In this document: piece after piece, positions 24,395 to 33,306 of the stretch
How the letters are laid out: each line of letters begins with the position of its first letter
Position numbering within the stretch: position 1 is the first letter of the stretch
Source: JAKAVN01 sp963734845
GTDB lineage: Bacteria > Desulfobacterota > Binatia > Binatales > Binataceae
NCBI GenBank assembly: GCA_963734845.1
Contig: CAVTIS010000018.1
Coordinates: 310,001-374,000, forward strand
DNA length: 64,000 nucleotides
Direction of reading: 5' to 3'
Notes under the pieces: generated by a model
What the model saw: the letters and a program-made list of their open reading frames with translations, nothing else
The model's database searches: none
What the model was told of the DNA's origin: nothing
Made by a program: the position numbers and the translations under genes

Positions 24395-25117
24395 ATGATC
24401 AGTCTCTATTGTGACGCTGCGGGCAAGGAACAGGATGCGCTTATTGCCGTTGGTGGCGTCGTGTCTACGGCAGAAAAGTGGCGACTGTTCGATGACGAGT
24501 GGCGTGTGGTGCTCAAGGACTTCGGCTTGGATTACTTCCGAATGAGCGAGTTTGCCCAAAGCAGAGGACAATTCGAAGTCGGCTGGAAAAGTAAAGAAAG
24601 CAAACGCCGAGCGCTTCTAGACCAACTGACAACGATCATCGCTGCCCACGTTCAGTTTTGGACGGGAACGTGTGTTCTGAAAAGCGATTACGACAGGGTA
24701 GATGCAGACTATAAGCTTCATGAGCACATGTATCCCTATACGCTATGCGCTAAAGGGTGCGTCACTGAGGCGAATACCTGGTACGGAGCACATCATCGAG
24801 ATGATGGCATTGAATATGTTTTCGAAAGCGGCGACGATCATTTCCCTCAATTAAGACGGGAAGTTGAAAACGAATTTGGCGTCGTTCCTATCGAGCGAAA
24901 AAAGCGAGACGCTACTCCCTGTCAGGCCGCAGATTTCGCGGCGTATGAACTGTTAAAAGCCTATCGGCTTGTTCGAGTCGATACCGAAACAATATTCGAG
25001 AAGTATCGAGTTCCTTTTAGACGACTGAGCGCGATCAAGCCTGCTAAGTGGGGTCAATACAGTGAACAAGCCCTACGGGTCATATGCAGGGTCTTAGAGT
25101 ATCCGCGCCGTACTTAA
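24395..25117 (+). CDS. DUF3800 domain protein
   Basis: A 240-residue protein with the DUF3800 layout: N-terminal strand ISLYCDAAGKEQDALIAVGGVV, where a D-x-x-G replaces the usual DESG, and a middle GLDYFRMSEFAQS. The C-terminal signature is PCQAADFAAYELLKAYR. These proteins have an RNase H-like core and are often found on mobile elements or beside defence genes; their activity is not firmly established. GC and codon use are lower than the neighbours, suggesting recent transfer. The ATG at 24395 fits the family N-terminus; an in-frame TTG lies 14 codons upstream. Confidence 0.8.
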   Translation: MISLYCDAAGKEQDALIAVGGVVSTAEKWRLFDDEWRVVLKDFGLDYFRMSEFAQSRGQFEVGWKSKESKRRALLDQLTTIIAAHVQFWTGTCVLKSDYDRVDADYKLHEHMYPYTLCAKGCVTEANTWYGAHHRDDGIEYVFESGDDHFPQLRREVENEFGVVPIERKKRDATPCQAADFAAYELLKAYRLVRVDTETIFEKYRVPFRRLSAIKPAKWGQYSEQALRVICRVLEYPRRT

Positions 25118-25158
25118 TGAAAGTAAATGATGGCGTTCGTCTCAAACTTAGCCAGAGA

Positions 25159-25317
25159 TTAATCGCTCTTTTTCTTAGCCTGACCGAAAAGCGGCTCCAT
25201 AAATCGCTTGAACTTCTCAGGATCGGCTTGTTCGAGTTCTCGCCTGAGCCGCTCGTCCTCGGCGCGCGTTTTCTCTTTCAGCTTGCTTGGCTGCTTCGAT
25301 TTGGTCTTGCGCGGCAT
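25159..25317 (-). CDS. small basic protein beside the IS1595-type element
   Basis: A 52-residue frame, MPRKTKSKQPSKLKEKTRAE and onward, ending FKRFMEPLFGQAKKKSD. It is highly charged and helical, with sense and length like small companion ORFs of mobile elements. It begins 33 bases after the end of the transposase remnant on the same strand. Codon use resembles the patch, not the chromosome. No family recognised. Confidence 0.5.
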   Translation of the reverse strand: MPRKTKSKQPSKLKEKTRAEDERLRRELEQADPEKFKRFMEPLFGQAKKKSD

Positions 25318-25349
25318 GCTGAAAGCATAGCGCGGTCAAATCTCGTCGG

Positions 25350-26286
25350 CTACTGAGCGCACGTCGTAATCAGGTCGGCAAACATCTGCTCGTTCTTGCG
25401 ATTGTTAAAGCGGTAGCTGAATTCGTTGAGGTAGAAAGGCAGGTATTTCTTGCTGACGTTGTGGTAGTTGCCGACAATCCCGCGCTTCAATAACGCCCAG
25501 AACGACTCTACGAGTTTGTGTGAATGTTGCCGCGCACGTACTCGCCGCGCGCATGGCTCACGGCCTGATGCGGCATGCCAGCGCGCACAAATTTGTAAGC
25601 TGGATTTTCGTCAGTCGCGACCAGCGTAACTTTCTCATCAGTTGCGCGGCGCACGAACGAGCCGAGAGTAGGGGCGTCCATCGAGCCAATGACGCGAGCC
25701 ACGACGTTGCCCTTGCGCTCGATAGCTCCGATCACGCCGACCTTGCCATAGCCGACTGCCTCGCCAAGCCGCTGCGCGCCCTTGGCTTTGCGTACTTGGG
25801 CGCTTTTCTTGTTCTTGTGGCGATTGCGATCCTTCCACCGATGTAGGTCTCGTCAACTTCAACTTCGCCGCTCAGTGGACGGTACATATCGCCAGCCATC
25901 GCAGCGCGCCAGCGCATGCACATAAACCAGCTTGTGTGGTAGTCGTGCGTGGAATTCTCGCCAAACATCACGCGATGAATCTGAAGCGCCGACATGCCTT
26001 TCTTTGAAGTCAGCATCAGGTAGCCGACTTTAAACCAGAGGTCGAGCGGCTTCTTTGTGTTCTCGAAAATCGTCCCGCTGATGACCGAGAATCGGAAGCC
26101 CTGACGCTTGCCGCAGTCCTCGTTCTTGCAAACCCAGTGGAAGGGCCGCGCCTTGAGCGCATAGACCTTTTCCTTGCGGTCGCAGCGAGGGCAGCGCACG
26201 CCGTCAGGCCAGCGCATTTGAACTAGAAAGCGACGGCATTGCTCGTCGGTTCCGAACGCCCTGTCGAATTCACCGATTGTCTGCAT
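25350..26286 (-). pseudogene. IS1595-family transposase, broken by two frameshifts
   Basis: Joined across frames, the product is an ISXO2-like transposase. It has an N-terminal zinc ribbon (CPRCDRKEKVYALK, then CKNEDCGKRQGF), the first catalytic Asp in VEVDETYIGG, a middle piece VIGAIERKGNVVARV with LVATDEN, and the last acidic residue in VESFWALLKRG. One base is missing near 25834, just after the YIGG codons, and another near 25511, just before VESFW. Without them the frame would be open from 26286 to the TAG at 25350, about 310 residues. Terminal inverted repeats were not identified. A MAG sequencing error could mimic either frameshift. Confidence 0.85.
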
Positions 26287-26512
26287 GGGCTATTTGACCC
26301 TTGATCCCTCTTTCTCTGGCCAGAGTAAGTTTGTTGCCATCCTGAAGAATACGCCCATGAAAACTGCAAAGACTGACCGTCCACTTGCAGACTTGCTCGC
26401 TATCGGGAATGGGAGTTGGTTTCCCTAAATCTGGGCAATTGACTGCCGCGCAAAGTTTCGGGTCTTTAGTTTTGGTTTTCGCATCGCTCAGCGTCTTCGG
26501 TGCCTTTGTCAT
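26270..26512 (-). CDS. possible 80-residue Cys-containing protein upstream of the transposase
   Basis: An open frame overlapping the transposase start by 17 bases. It has a Lys/Thr-rich N-terminus (MTKAPKTLSDAKTKTK), then CAAVNCPDLGKPTPIP and CKWTVSLCSFHGRIL; four Cys and one His could bind zinc. No family recognised. It may be an accessory ORF or a chance frame. Confidence 0.35.
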   Translation of the reverse strand: MTKAPKTLSDAKTKTKDPKLCAAVNCPDLGKPTPIPDSEQVCKWTVSLCSFHGRILQDGNKLTLARERGIKGQIAHADNR

Positions 26513-26569
26513 ACAGCCATTCTAGCGACTTCCCGCGCGAGTGTCAACAACCACCTAGTCCCACGCTAG

Positions 26570-26585
26570 TTGACATAATATTTCT
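26570..26585 (+). repeat. TTGACATAATATTTC element, copy 4
   Basis: Fifteen bases identical to copy 2, then divergence (TTATGCG instead of AAGTGCC). It is 194 bases before the start of the DsbA-like gene. The leader hairpin seen in copies 1-3 is not evident here. Confidence 0.65.
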
Positions 26586-26763
26586 TATGCGAAGTGTTGG
26601 CACCGAAAGCAAGTAGCGGTTGCGGCGCGGGCGATATCAATTTCGAGGCTGGCCGAGCGGCTCTTCTCGACGCTCCGTACCGAGGCGTCGGCGCGACCAC
26701 GTCCTTTCCCGCCACACCCCGGCTGGCGCGCCGGCCCCCACGTCTCTATGATTGGGAGCCGTT

Positions 26764-27825
26764 ATGACTTTAACGCCAAAACTTAAATTGCGACTGGCCA
26801 TCGTGGCTTTCATGCTGGTGGCCTGCACAACGTATGGTGGCGCGGCGCTAGCCGCCTCGTCGAACGACACGCATGCGGCGTCTGCCCAGACGGGCTCCGG
26901 GAACATGCAGATGCAAGTCTTCCTGCAGCGGCGTTTCCGGCTGCCCAACGCCTCGGATGTCGAAGTCGGGCCGCCCAAGCCCGCGCCGATTCCGGGAATG
27001 ACCGTCCGAGTCGTAAAGATGCATAACGACACCGGCCAGTCGGGCACCTTCGTGCTCTACGTCGATGCCGCAGGCAAGACCGCGGTCCTGAGCGACGTCG
27101 AAATCGGCGCCGCCACGCCCGGCCCGTTGCGCGGCCTGTGGAGCCGTCCCCTGCGTCCGGCCAATCAGCCGCCCGGCGCGCCGGCCAAGTCGGTGCTGAT
27201 CACGGACGCGCCGGGCAAAGCGATCCTCGGCACCGAACTCGATCTGACCAAGGACCCCTGGGGACGCGTCAGCCTCGACAAGCTTCATCTCGCCGACCGC
27301 GCGACGCTTGGGCCCACCGACGCGCCGGTGACGATCATCGAGTTTGGCGACCTCGAGTGCCCCTTCTGCGCCCGGGCCTTCAGCGAAATCGAAACCGTCG
27401 TCAACACGACTCACAAAGGCAAGGTGCGGCTCATCTTCAAGCACTTTCCGCTGCCCATCCATCCATGGGCGATGCAGGCTGCGATTGCGGCCGAGTGCGT
27501 GCGCCGCCAGAATCCCAACGCCTTCTGGTCCTTCGTCGACGATATCTACCGCGACCAGGGCGCGATCAATCCGCAGAACCTCCGCGATCACGTCAATACC
27601 TATGTGGGCCAGCTCGGGCTGGACCAGCAGGTGCTCAACGCCTGCATCATGGCGCCGGCAGCCGAGGCGCAGGTCACGCAGGATCGGAGCGACGGTGACA
27701 CGATCGGCGTCAACTCAACGCCAACCTTCCTGGTCAATGGAATCGAGCTCGTGGGACTGCCCTCGGACAAGACCTTCGAGTACGTGGTCAACTCCGAGTT
27801 GCAGCAGAAACAGGCGGGCAAATAG
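26764..27825 (+). CDS. DsbA-like periplasmic thioredoxin-fold protein
   Basis: A 353-residue exported protein. The hydrophobic signal contains LVAC (Cys 21), a possible lipobox, although cleavage after AALA is also plausible. Residues about 40-175 form an N-terminal domain. The DsbA/Thioredoxin_4 domain follows: TIIEFGDLECPFCARAFSEI with the CPFC pair at 199/202, VRLIFKHFPLPIHPWAMQA and GVNSTPTFLVNG carrying the cis-proline. It should oxidise or isomerise disulfides outside the cytoplasm. GGGAG at proper spacing supports the ATG at 26764 over an upstream TTG. It shares the TTGACATAATATTTC element with the cupredoxin and the two small paralogs. Confidence 0.9.
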   Translation: MTLTPKLKLRLAIVAFMLVACTTYGGAALAASSNDTHAASAQTGSGNMQMQVFLQRRFRLPNASDVEVGPPKPAPIPGMTVRVVKMHNDTGQSGTFVLYVDAAGKTAVLSDVEIGAATPGPLRGLWSRPLRPANQPPGAPAKSVLITDAPGKAILGTELDLTKDPWGRVSLDKLHLADRATLGPTDAPVTIIEFGDLECPFCARAFSEIETVVNTTHKGKVRLIFKHFPLPIHPWAMQAAIAAECVRRQNPNAFWSFVDDIYRDQGAINPQNLRDHVNTYVGQLGLDQQVLNACIMAPAAEAQVTQDRSDGDTIGVNSTPTFLVNGIELVGLPSDKTFEYVVNSELQQKQAGK

Positions 27826-27906
27826 CGTCACCGCCTTTGGAGTCATTCCTCGACTCCGGCAGTCTGCACTCAGATGACCGAAGAAAGATGAAGAGGAAAG
27901 GGGAAT

Positions 27907-28635
27907 CTACGGCGCGCTGGGCGGCTTGACCAGCTTGACCGTCGGCAGCGCAGGCGCGGCGGCCGGCGGCGCGACTCCAAGTTGCGCGAGCGTTTCCATC
28001 ACCACCGTGCGCTCGGGAGCGTACGGATGCTGCGTCAAAAAATCATTGTAGGCAGCAATCGCCTCGGCCCGCTTGCCCTGCTTCTGCAGCATCCGCGCGA
28101 CGCCCAGTTCCGCCCTCGCCTGCTCGGGCCCTTCGATCTTGGCGGCCTGCCGGTAAGTGTCCTCCGCCTGCTTGTAGTCACCCAGCTCCTCGTAGGTGAC
28201 CGCAAGATCGTCGAGCGCTGCGCCGCGGAAAACCGGGTCGTCGTCCTCTGCCAGGTAGCGCTGCAGCATGTCGCGCGCCTTGGCGGGCTCTTTTTGCGCC
28301 AGATAAGCGATGGCCAGGTAGAAATTCGAGAGGCGGCCTACCGCGCGATGCGGTTCGTCGTTGGCAAGACTCGAAAGCGCCTTCTCCGCTGCTTCGTACT
28401 TGCCGCCCTGAAGCTCGCTCAGGGCCTGATCGAACCGTGCGGAAGCCGCGCGGCCCTGGCTGACCTCGTAAAAGTAGAGCGCGAACGCGAGCGCGGCGAC
28501 CACGATCACCGCTGCCAGCCCGAGCAGAACCTCGGTCATGTGGAGCTCGAAGAAGAGCCCGGCAGTTTCAAAGATACTTTGAAACTCGTCGGGCTGCTTG
28601 AGCTCTTTGCGGCTTATCTTGTGGCGGGTCGCCAA
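27907..28635 (-). CDS. membrane-anchored TPR protein
   Basis: A 242-residue protein: a short basic N-terminus, one transmembrane helix (about 34-56, EVLLGLAAVIVVAALAFALYFY), then TPR-like helix pairs to about 215 (AALDDLAVTYEELGDYKQAE, AELGVARMLQKQGKRAEAIAAYNDFL) and a Pro-rich end. The layout resembles YfgM/BamD-like periplasmic scaffolds that link the Sec translocon to chaperones. It is the last gene of the moxR unit and converges with the DsbA-like gene. Confidence 0.82.
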   Translation of the reverse strand: MATRHKISRKELKQPDEFQSIFETAGLFFELHMTEVLLGLAAVIVVAALAFALYFYEVSQGRAASARFDQALSELQGGKYEAAEKALSSLANDEPHRAVGRLSNFYLAIAYLAQKEPAKARDMLQRYLAEDDDPVFRGAALDDLAVTYEELGDYKQAEDTYRQAAKIEGPEQARAELGVARMLQKQGKRAEAIAAYNDFLTQHPYAPERTVVMETLAQLGVAPPAAAPALPTVKLVKPPSAP

Positions 28636-28686
28636 TTGAGTCTGCGGACGCGCCCGTAACGGCGCGCAAGAACCGTCGCAGCCACG

Positions 28687-29223
28687 CTACATTTTATATT
28701 TGAAATCGTCTGGCGACATCCGCTCGAGAATCTCGGACCACTTGTCGCGTGAGACGCTGGCCAGGTTCTGGTCGGCCCCGTTGGCGGGTTCGGCCGCCTG
28801 TTCGTGAAGCTCGCTCGACATCTCGAGCACTTTCTTGGCCACGTAGATCGGCGACTTGGTGCGCAGCGCGATTGCGATCGCGTCCGAGGGCCGCGAATCG
28901 ACTTCCATGTCGCGACCGTCGCGCGTGCGCACCATGATGCGCGCGAAGTAGGTGTTCTCGCGGAGCTCCGTGACCTCGACCGCCTCGACCGTCGCCCCCA
29001 GATCGCCGAGCATGTTGCGCAGCAGATCGTGGGTCATCGGACGCTGCGGCCGGATACCCTCCAGCTCGGTCGCCATTGAGGCGGCCTCCAGCGGACCGAT
29101 CCAAATCGGCAGATTGAGCTTGTTGTCGGGGTCCTTGAGCACCACGATTGGCATCTTGGTGCTCGGGTCGAGCGTCAGCCCGCCCACAATCATAAGGATG
29201 AAGTCTTCCCTGCGCGCAGCCAT
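28687..29223 (-). CDS. bifunctional nuclease domain (BFN/DUF151) protein
   Basis: A 178-residue protein dominated by a DUF151/BFN domain: VVLKDPDNKLNLPIWIGPLEAASMA, THDLLRNMLGDLGATVEAVEV, FARIMVRTRDGRDMEVDSRPSDAIAIALRTKSPIYVA. BFN domains were first described in a plant protein with DNase/RNase activity and are common as stand-alone bacterial proteins of unclear role. The ATG at 29223 follows AAAGAGA; the extra 101 upstream residues of the longest frame are non-homologous. It lies between the VWA and TPR genes. Confidence 0.88.
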   Translation of the reverse strand: MAARREDFILMIVGGLTLDPSTKMPIVVLKDPDNKLNLPIWIGPLEAASMATELEGIRPQRPMTHDLLRNMLGDLGATVEAVEVTELRENTYFARIMVRTRDGRDMEVDSRPSDAIAIALRTKSPIYVAKKVLEMSSELHEQAAEPANGADQNLASVSRDKWSEILERMSPDDFKYKM

Positions 29224-29453
29224 GATCAATCTCTTTGCCCTACCGCCCCGTTCCCTGCTGGTTGCGCTCTCGCTCGCGTAGTGTGAGGCCTCCCCCCCGA
29301 CGTACGGGCGCGAGCCCTGCGGCCGGCGATGTTTACGCCCTGAAATAATTTTGGACCAAACCCACGCGGCGGTCAACCTGAGGTTGCGCCAGGGCCCGCC
29401 GAGCTTGCGCGCCGGCGCGCCGCAGATTCGCCGCAGCGTGCTGAGCGCGGCGC

Positions 29454-30866
29454 TCAGCGCGTAACGAGATGGTCCACGACGCGGTAGAGCTGGTTGAGAT
29501 TGCGGCACTCCTCGACCAAATCGCAATGCGGCGCGTAGCGTTCCATCTCGCTATCGCCGAAACCCCAGGTGTTGCGGCTCTCCGGATTGAGCCAGATGAT
29601 ACGGCGGGCGCGCTGGCGAATTTCACGCAGGCACCAGTCGTGCGGCAGATTATAATTGTTGCGCGCGTCGCCCAGCACGATCACCGTGGTGCGCTTGTTG
29701 ACCGCTCCGATATGGTCGCCGACGAAATTGCGAAACGCGCGGCCGAAATCCGAGTGCGCATAGACGTTGATCAGGTCGCCCTTGAGCGCGATGTCGAGCG
29801 CCTCCTTGATGTCGTTGGAGCGGAAGTGCTCGGTGACCTCGCCGATGTCGGAGACGAAGACGAAGCTGCGCACGCGCGAGTACAGGTCCTGCAGCGAGTA
29901 CACGAACTGCAGCATGAAGCGCGAGGCGTTGCGCACCGAGTCCGACACGTCGCACAGGATCACCACCTGGGGCTTTTCGCGCCGGCGCTTCTCGAAGCGC
30001 AGCTTGAACGGCACGCCGCCATTCTCCAGGTTGTGGCGCAGCGTGCGCTTGATATCGAAGCGGCCCTTCTTGGCGTGCTTGCGGCGCACCGCGAGTACGT
30101 TCTTGAGCCGCTGCGCCAGGCGCGTCACCGCCTCTTTCATGCGGTCCAGCTCTTCGTCGCTCAGATAGTAGAAGCTCTTGTCGGAGAGCTGGTTGAGCCG
30201 CTGCTCCTCGCGCGCGCGCAGGTCGCGCTTCTCGCGCTCCATCCGCACGTAGCGCCGGATGATGTCCTCCAGCGCTTTTAGCCGGCGGTCGAGATATTTC
30301 TCAAGCTGGGCCTTGAGCTCGGAGCCGAATTCGAGCTTCTGAATCTGATCGCGCAGCTCGCGGATCTCCTGCTCCAGCTTGTCCAGGCCGAGCGCGCGCG
30401 CCAGCGCGCGGGCGAAGTAGTTCTCCTCTATCGTGCGTTCGACGCCCTGCAGACGCACCGCACGCGCGGCCTCGCGCAGGCGCTTCTCCAACTGGCCCGA
30501 GCGGTTCTGCAACAGCTCGCGCGCCAGTTCCGAGAGCTTGTCGCCCTGCTGCTTGAGCATCTCCTCGACCTGGTCGAGGAACTTCTGAAACTCCTGGTCG
30601 GACATCGAGAGCGCGTCCTGCACGCCCTGCCCGGCCTGCTTGATGATTTCGCCCAGACCCGAGAAGTAAACGTCGAACAGCTCCTCAAATACCGGGAGCT
30701 CGTTAGCGCGCTTGATCATCGTCGCGCGCAGCGCCCCACGAAACGCGTCACGCTCGTTAAGACCGATCATCCCCGACGCCGCGACGGCGTCGAGCGTCTC
30801 GGCCAGCGACACGCGGACGCCGTTTTGGCGGAGCAGATTCGCGAATTCGACCAGCTTGTCTTCCAT
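29454..30866 (-). CDS. VWA-domain (CoxE-like) protein
   Basis: A 470-residue protein. The N-terminal 240 residues are helical and charged, with predicted coiled coil (LEEMLKQQGDKLSELAREL, REKRDLRAREEQRLNQL). The C-terminal CoxE-like von Willebrand A domain has the metal site DVSDS in VVILCDVSDSVRNAS and TTVIVLGDARNNY, ending NPESRNTWGFGDSEMERYAPHCD. With the MoxR ATPase just upstream (57 bases) it forms the standard MoxR-VWA chaperone pair that matures metal cofactors or remodels protein complexes. The client cannot be read here. It is not a CO-dehydrogenase cluster. Confidence 0.9.
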   Translation of the reverse strand: MEDKLVEFANLLRQNGVRVSLAETLDAVAASGMIGLNERDAFRGALRATMIKRANELPVFEELFDVYFSGLGEIIKQAGQGVQDALSMSDQEFQKFLDQVEEMLKQQGDKLSELARELLQNRSGQLEKRLREAARAVRLQGVERTIEENYFARALARALGLDKLEQEIRELRDQIQKLEFGSELKAQLEKYLDRRLKALEDIIRRYVRMEREKRDLRAREEQRLNQLSDKSFYYLSDEELDRMKEAVTRLAQRLKNVLAVRRKHAKKGRFDIKRTLRHNLENGGVPFKLRFEKRRREKPQVVILCDVSDSVRNASRFMLQFVYSLQDLYSRVRSFVFVSDIGEVTEHFRSNDIKEALDIALKGDLINVYAHSDFGRAFRNFVGDHIGAVNKRTTVIVLGDARNNYNLPHDWCLREIRQRARRIIWLNPESRNTWGFGDSEMERYAPHCDLVEECRNLNQLYRVVDHLVTR

Positions 30867-30922
30867 AACAATCAGCGCATGGAAGCGGAACGCGCGTGCG
30901 CGTCGCTAACCGGGCATGACTC

Positions 30923-31903
30923 CTAGTTTAGCAGATCCTTGTCGCTCGCTGGGGGACTGCCGGCTGGGCCGGCGTCGCTGCCGCGCCGCGCGCGCGCGCG
31001 CCGCACGTACTCCTTGAGCTCCTCCTGCGCCTTGCGCACATCGCCTTCGTACTTGACGATCGTATCGAGCGTCTCGTTGACCAAGTCCTGGTCAAGATTC
31101 TGCACGTTGAGCAGCGTCAGCGCCTTGACCCAATCGATCGTCTCGCTAATCCCGGGGCTCTTCTTGAGATCGAGCTTGCGCAGGGATTGCACCACGGTCA
31201 CCACTTCGGCGGCGAGCTTGTCGGCCGCCTCGGGCGCCTTGAGCTTGATGATCGCGATTTCCTGGTCGCGCTCGGGAAAATCAATGTACAGATGCAAGCA
31301 GCGTCGCTTGAGCGCGTCGGACATCTCGCGCGCGTTGTTCGAGGTCAGCACGACCAGCGGAATCTGGCGCGCCTTGAATGTGCCGATCTCGGGCACAGTG
31401 ACCTGGAAATCGGAGAGCAGTTCGAGCAGGAAAGCCTCGAACTCGGCGTCCGCCTTGTCGATCTCATCGATCAACAGCACCACCGGCTTCTCCGACGTGA
31501 TCGCCTTGAGCAACGGACGCGGCAGCACGAAACGCTCCGAGAAGAAGACCTCGTCCTCCTTGGCGATCCGATCGACCGCGGCGGCCAGGCCCTGCGCGCC
31601 CGTCAGCACTTCGCTAATCTTGTCCTTCAAGATCTGCGTATAGAGCAGCTGCTTGGCGTACTCCCACTCGTAGAGCGCCTTGCCTTCGTCCAGCCCTTCA
31701 TAGCACTGCAAGCGGATAAGTTCACGGCCGAGCGATAACGCCAGCACCTTGGCGAGATCGGTTTTGCCGACCCCGGCCGGTCCTTCGACCAGGATGGGCT
31801 TCTTGAGGGCGGCAGCCAGATAGACCACGGTCGCGATTCGGCGGCTGGCGATGTAACTCTGGCCGGCAAACCGCTCGATTACCTCTTCGATCGACGCAAA
31901 CAT
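30923..31903 (-). CDS. MoxR-family AAA ATPase
   Basis: A 326-residue AAA+ protein: VEGPAGVGKTDLAKVLA (Walker A), KPVVLLIDEIDKADAEFEAFLLELL (Walker B), VVLTSNNAREMSDALKRRCLHLYIDFP (sensor 1 and arginine finger) and a helical lid. The C-terminal tail is basic (VRRARARRG). MoxR ATPases work with VWA partners, here the next gene. It begins the minus-strand unit moxR, VWA, BFN, TPR. Confidence 0.94.
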   Translation of the reverse strand: MFASIEEVIERFAGQSYIASRRIATVVYLAAALKKPILVEGPAGVGKTDLAKVLALSLGRELIRLQCYEGLDEGKALYEWEYAKQLLYTQILKDKISEVLTGAQGLAAAVDRIAKEDEVFFSERFVLPRPLLKAITSEKPVVLLIDEIDKADAEFEAFLLELLSDFQVTVPEIGTFKARQIPLVVLTSNNAREMSDALKRRCLHLYIDFPERDQEIAIIKLKAPEAADKLAAEVVTVVQSLRKLDLKKSPGISETIDWVKALTLLNVQNLDQDLVNETLDTIVKYEGDVRKAQEELKEYVRRARARRGSDAGPAGSPPASDKDLLN

Positions 31904-31999
31904 TCATCCTCCTGGGCGCTGCGGATACCCGCAAAGGCTGCCGCGCAATCCCTGTTAAGTATCATGAGCCGCCGGCGCTTTTAAACCAATCCGTCGTAC

Positions 32000-33217
32000 T
32001 CAAATGTGCAGCTCTTCGAGCGCCAGCGCGCCACGCTCGAAACGCTCGCGCGCGAGCGCGCTCGCGTCGAAGCGCTGGTAGCGTCCGTTCGCGATCAGTT
32101 CCGCCAGCGCCTGTCCGGCGCCGTAAGACTGCATCACGCCGCGCCCGCTGAACGAATGCGCCTCGAATACACGCGGCGCCGCGCGGCCCACGATTGCGCT
32201 GCGGTCGGGCGAGACTTCGTACAACCCGGCCCATCCGCGGACGTGCCGCAGGCGCTCGAAGGCGCTCATCCGCGCAAAGAGCCGCGGCCAGATTTCGTCC
32301 ATGAAGAAGCGCTCGCCGTCGTATTTGAAATGGTAGCCCGCCGGCTCCTCGGGCGGCGAGTAGCCGGCGAGGATGTAGGCGCCGTCGTTATGAAAATACA
32401 CGCCCGAAGTATCGACGACCATGCCGTAGGCCTCGAGATTGGTCGCGCGATTGTCGACCAGGCAAATCTGGCGGCGAATCGGCTCGCTCAGGTTCTTGAG
32501 CCCGACCAGCTTGAGAGCGCTCGGCGACCATGCGCCGCCGGTTATCGCAACCGCGCCGGCATTTAGCTCAACCAGATGGCCCGTGGCCGCCTCGCCCGCG
32601 GCATCCTCGGACATCATGCGGATGAGAGTCTCGTCGGAGAGCGCGTCGTCGGCCCGCCAACATCCGATTCGCACTTCGCTCTCACCCGCCTCGATCGCAT
32701 GGACGAAGAGCCGGTCGAGATATTCGGCGCCGAGCGTGCGCGAGCGCGCCCGGTAGTGTTCCTTCAGCAGGTTGGAATTTATCAGCCCGTCCTCGGGCGA
32801 GAAGGTTGCGCCGGCAATTCCGTCGAGCCGATCGATTTCGGGCATCCGGCGATGGACCGCGGCGGCGTCGAGTTCTTCGATCGGATGGCCCAGTTCGCGC
32901 TGCAGCGCGAGATGCTCCTGGGCCTTGGGCCAGGTCGCGGCGTCGTAGAGCCAGAGATAACCCTTGGAGCGGAAGCCGACTTCTTCGCGCACGCTTTCGT
33001 AATATTTGATCGAAGCGCGGCACAGCGTGATATTGACCGGCTGCCACCAGGTCGCGCGCACGCCGCCGGCGTTCTTTTCGCTGGAGCTGAGCCGCCCGCT
33101 TAGATCGATGTCCACCACGGCGGTCCTGAGTCCGCGCTCGGCAAGCGCCATCGCGACCGAGCTTCCGATTACTCCGCCGCCGATCAGCACCACGTCGTAG
33201 CGCGCCACGCCAGCCAT
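32000..33217 (-). CDS. FAD-dependent DAO-type oxidoreductase
   Basis: A 405-residue flavoenzyme of the D-amino-acid oxidase/glycine oxidase family. The N-terminal dinucleotide motif is DVVLIGGGVIGSSVAMALAERG. SSEKNAGGVRATWWQPVN is the FAD/phosphate loop, and the C-terminus has HVRGWAGLYEVSPDRSAIVG and SFSGRGVMQSYGAGQALAEL. Substrates in this family are secondary or tertiary amines such as sarcosine, dimethylglycine or proline. The start at 33217 is divergent from the NRDE gene at 33307. Confidence 0.88.
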   Translation of the reverse strand: MAGVARYDVVLIGGGVIGSSVAMALAERGLRTAVVDIDLSGRLSSSEKNAGGVRATWWQPVNITLCRASIKYYESVREEVGFRSKGYLWLYDAATWPKAQEHLALQRELGHPIEELDAAAVHRRMPEIDRLDGIAGATFSPEDGLINSNLLKEHYRARSRTLGAEYLDRLFVHAIEAGESEVRIGCWRADDALSDETLIRMMSEDAAGEAATGHLVELNAGAVAITGGAWSPSALKLVGLKNLSEPIRRQICLVDNRATNLEAYGMVVDTSGVYFHNDGAYILAGYSPPEEPAGYHFKYDGERFFMDEIWPRLFARMSAFERLRHVRGWAGLYEVSPDRSAIVGRAAPRVFEAHSFSGRGVMQSYGAGQALAELIANGRYQRFDASALARERFERGALALEELHI

Positions 33218-33306
33218 GTATCGATTCTATCGCAAAAAGCACCCGCCGCGCGCTGCGACGTCCCCCCTTGTTTCGGCCCAACCGATTTTGCCAAGTATGG
33301 AAGACG

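Noticed and set aside
25350..26286. Programmed ribosomal frameshifting in the IS1595-type transposase
   Set aside because: Both shifts need -1 steps at sequences without a slippery heptamer (near YIGG and before VESFW), and this family normally has one uninterrupted ORF. Decay or read error is simpler.
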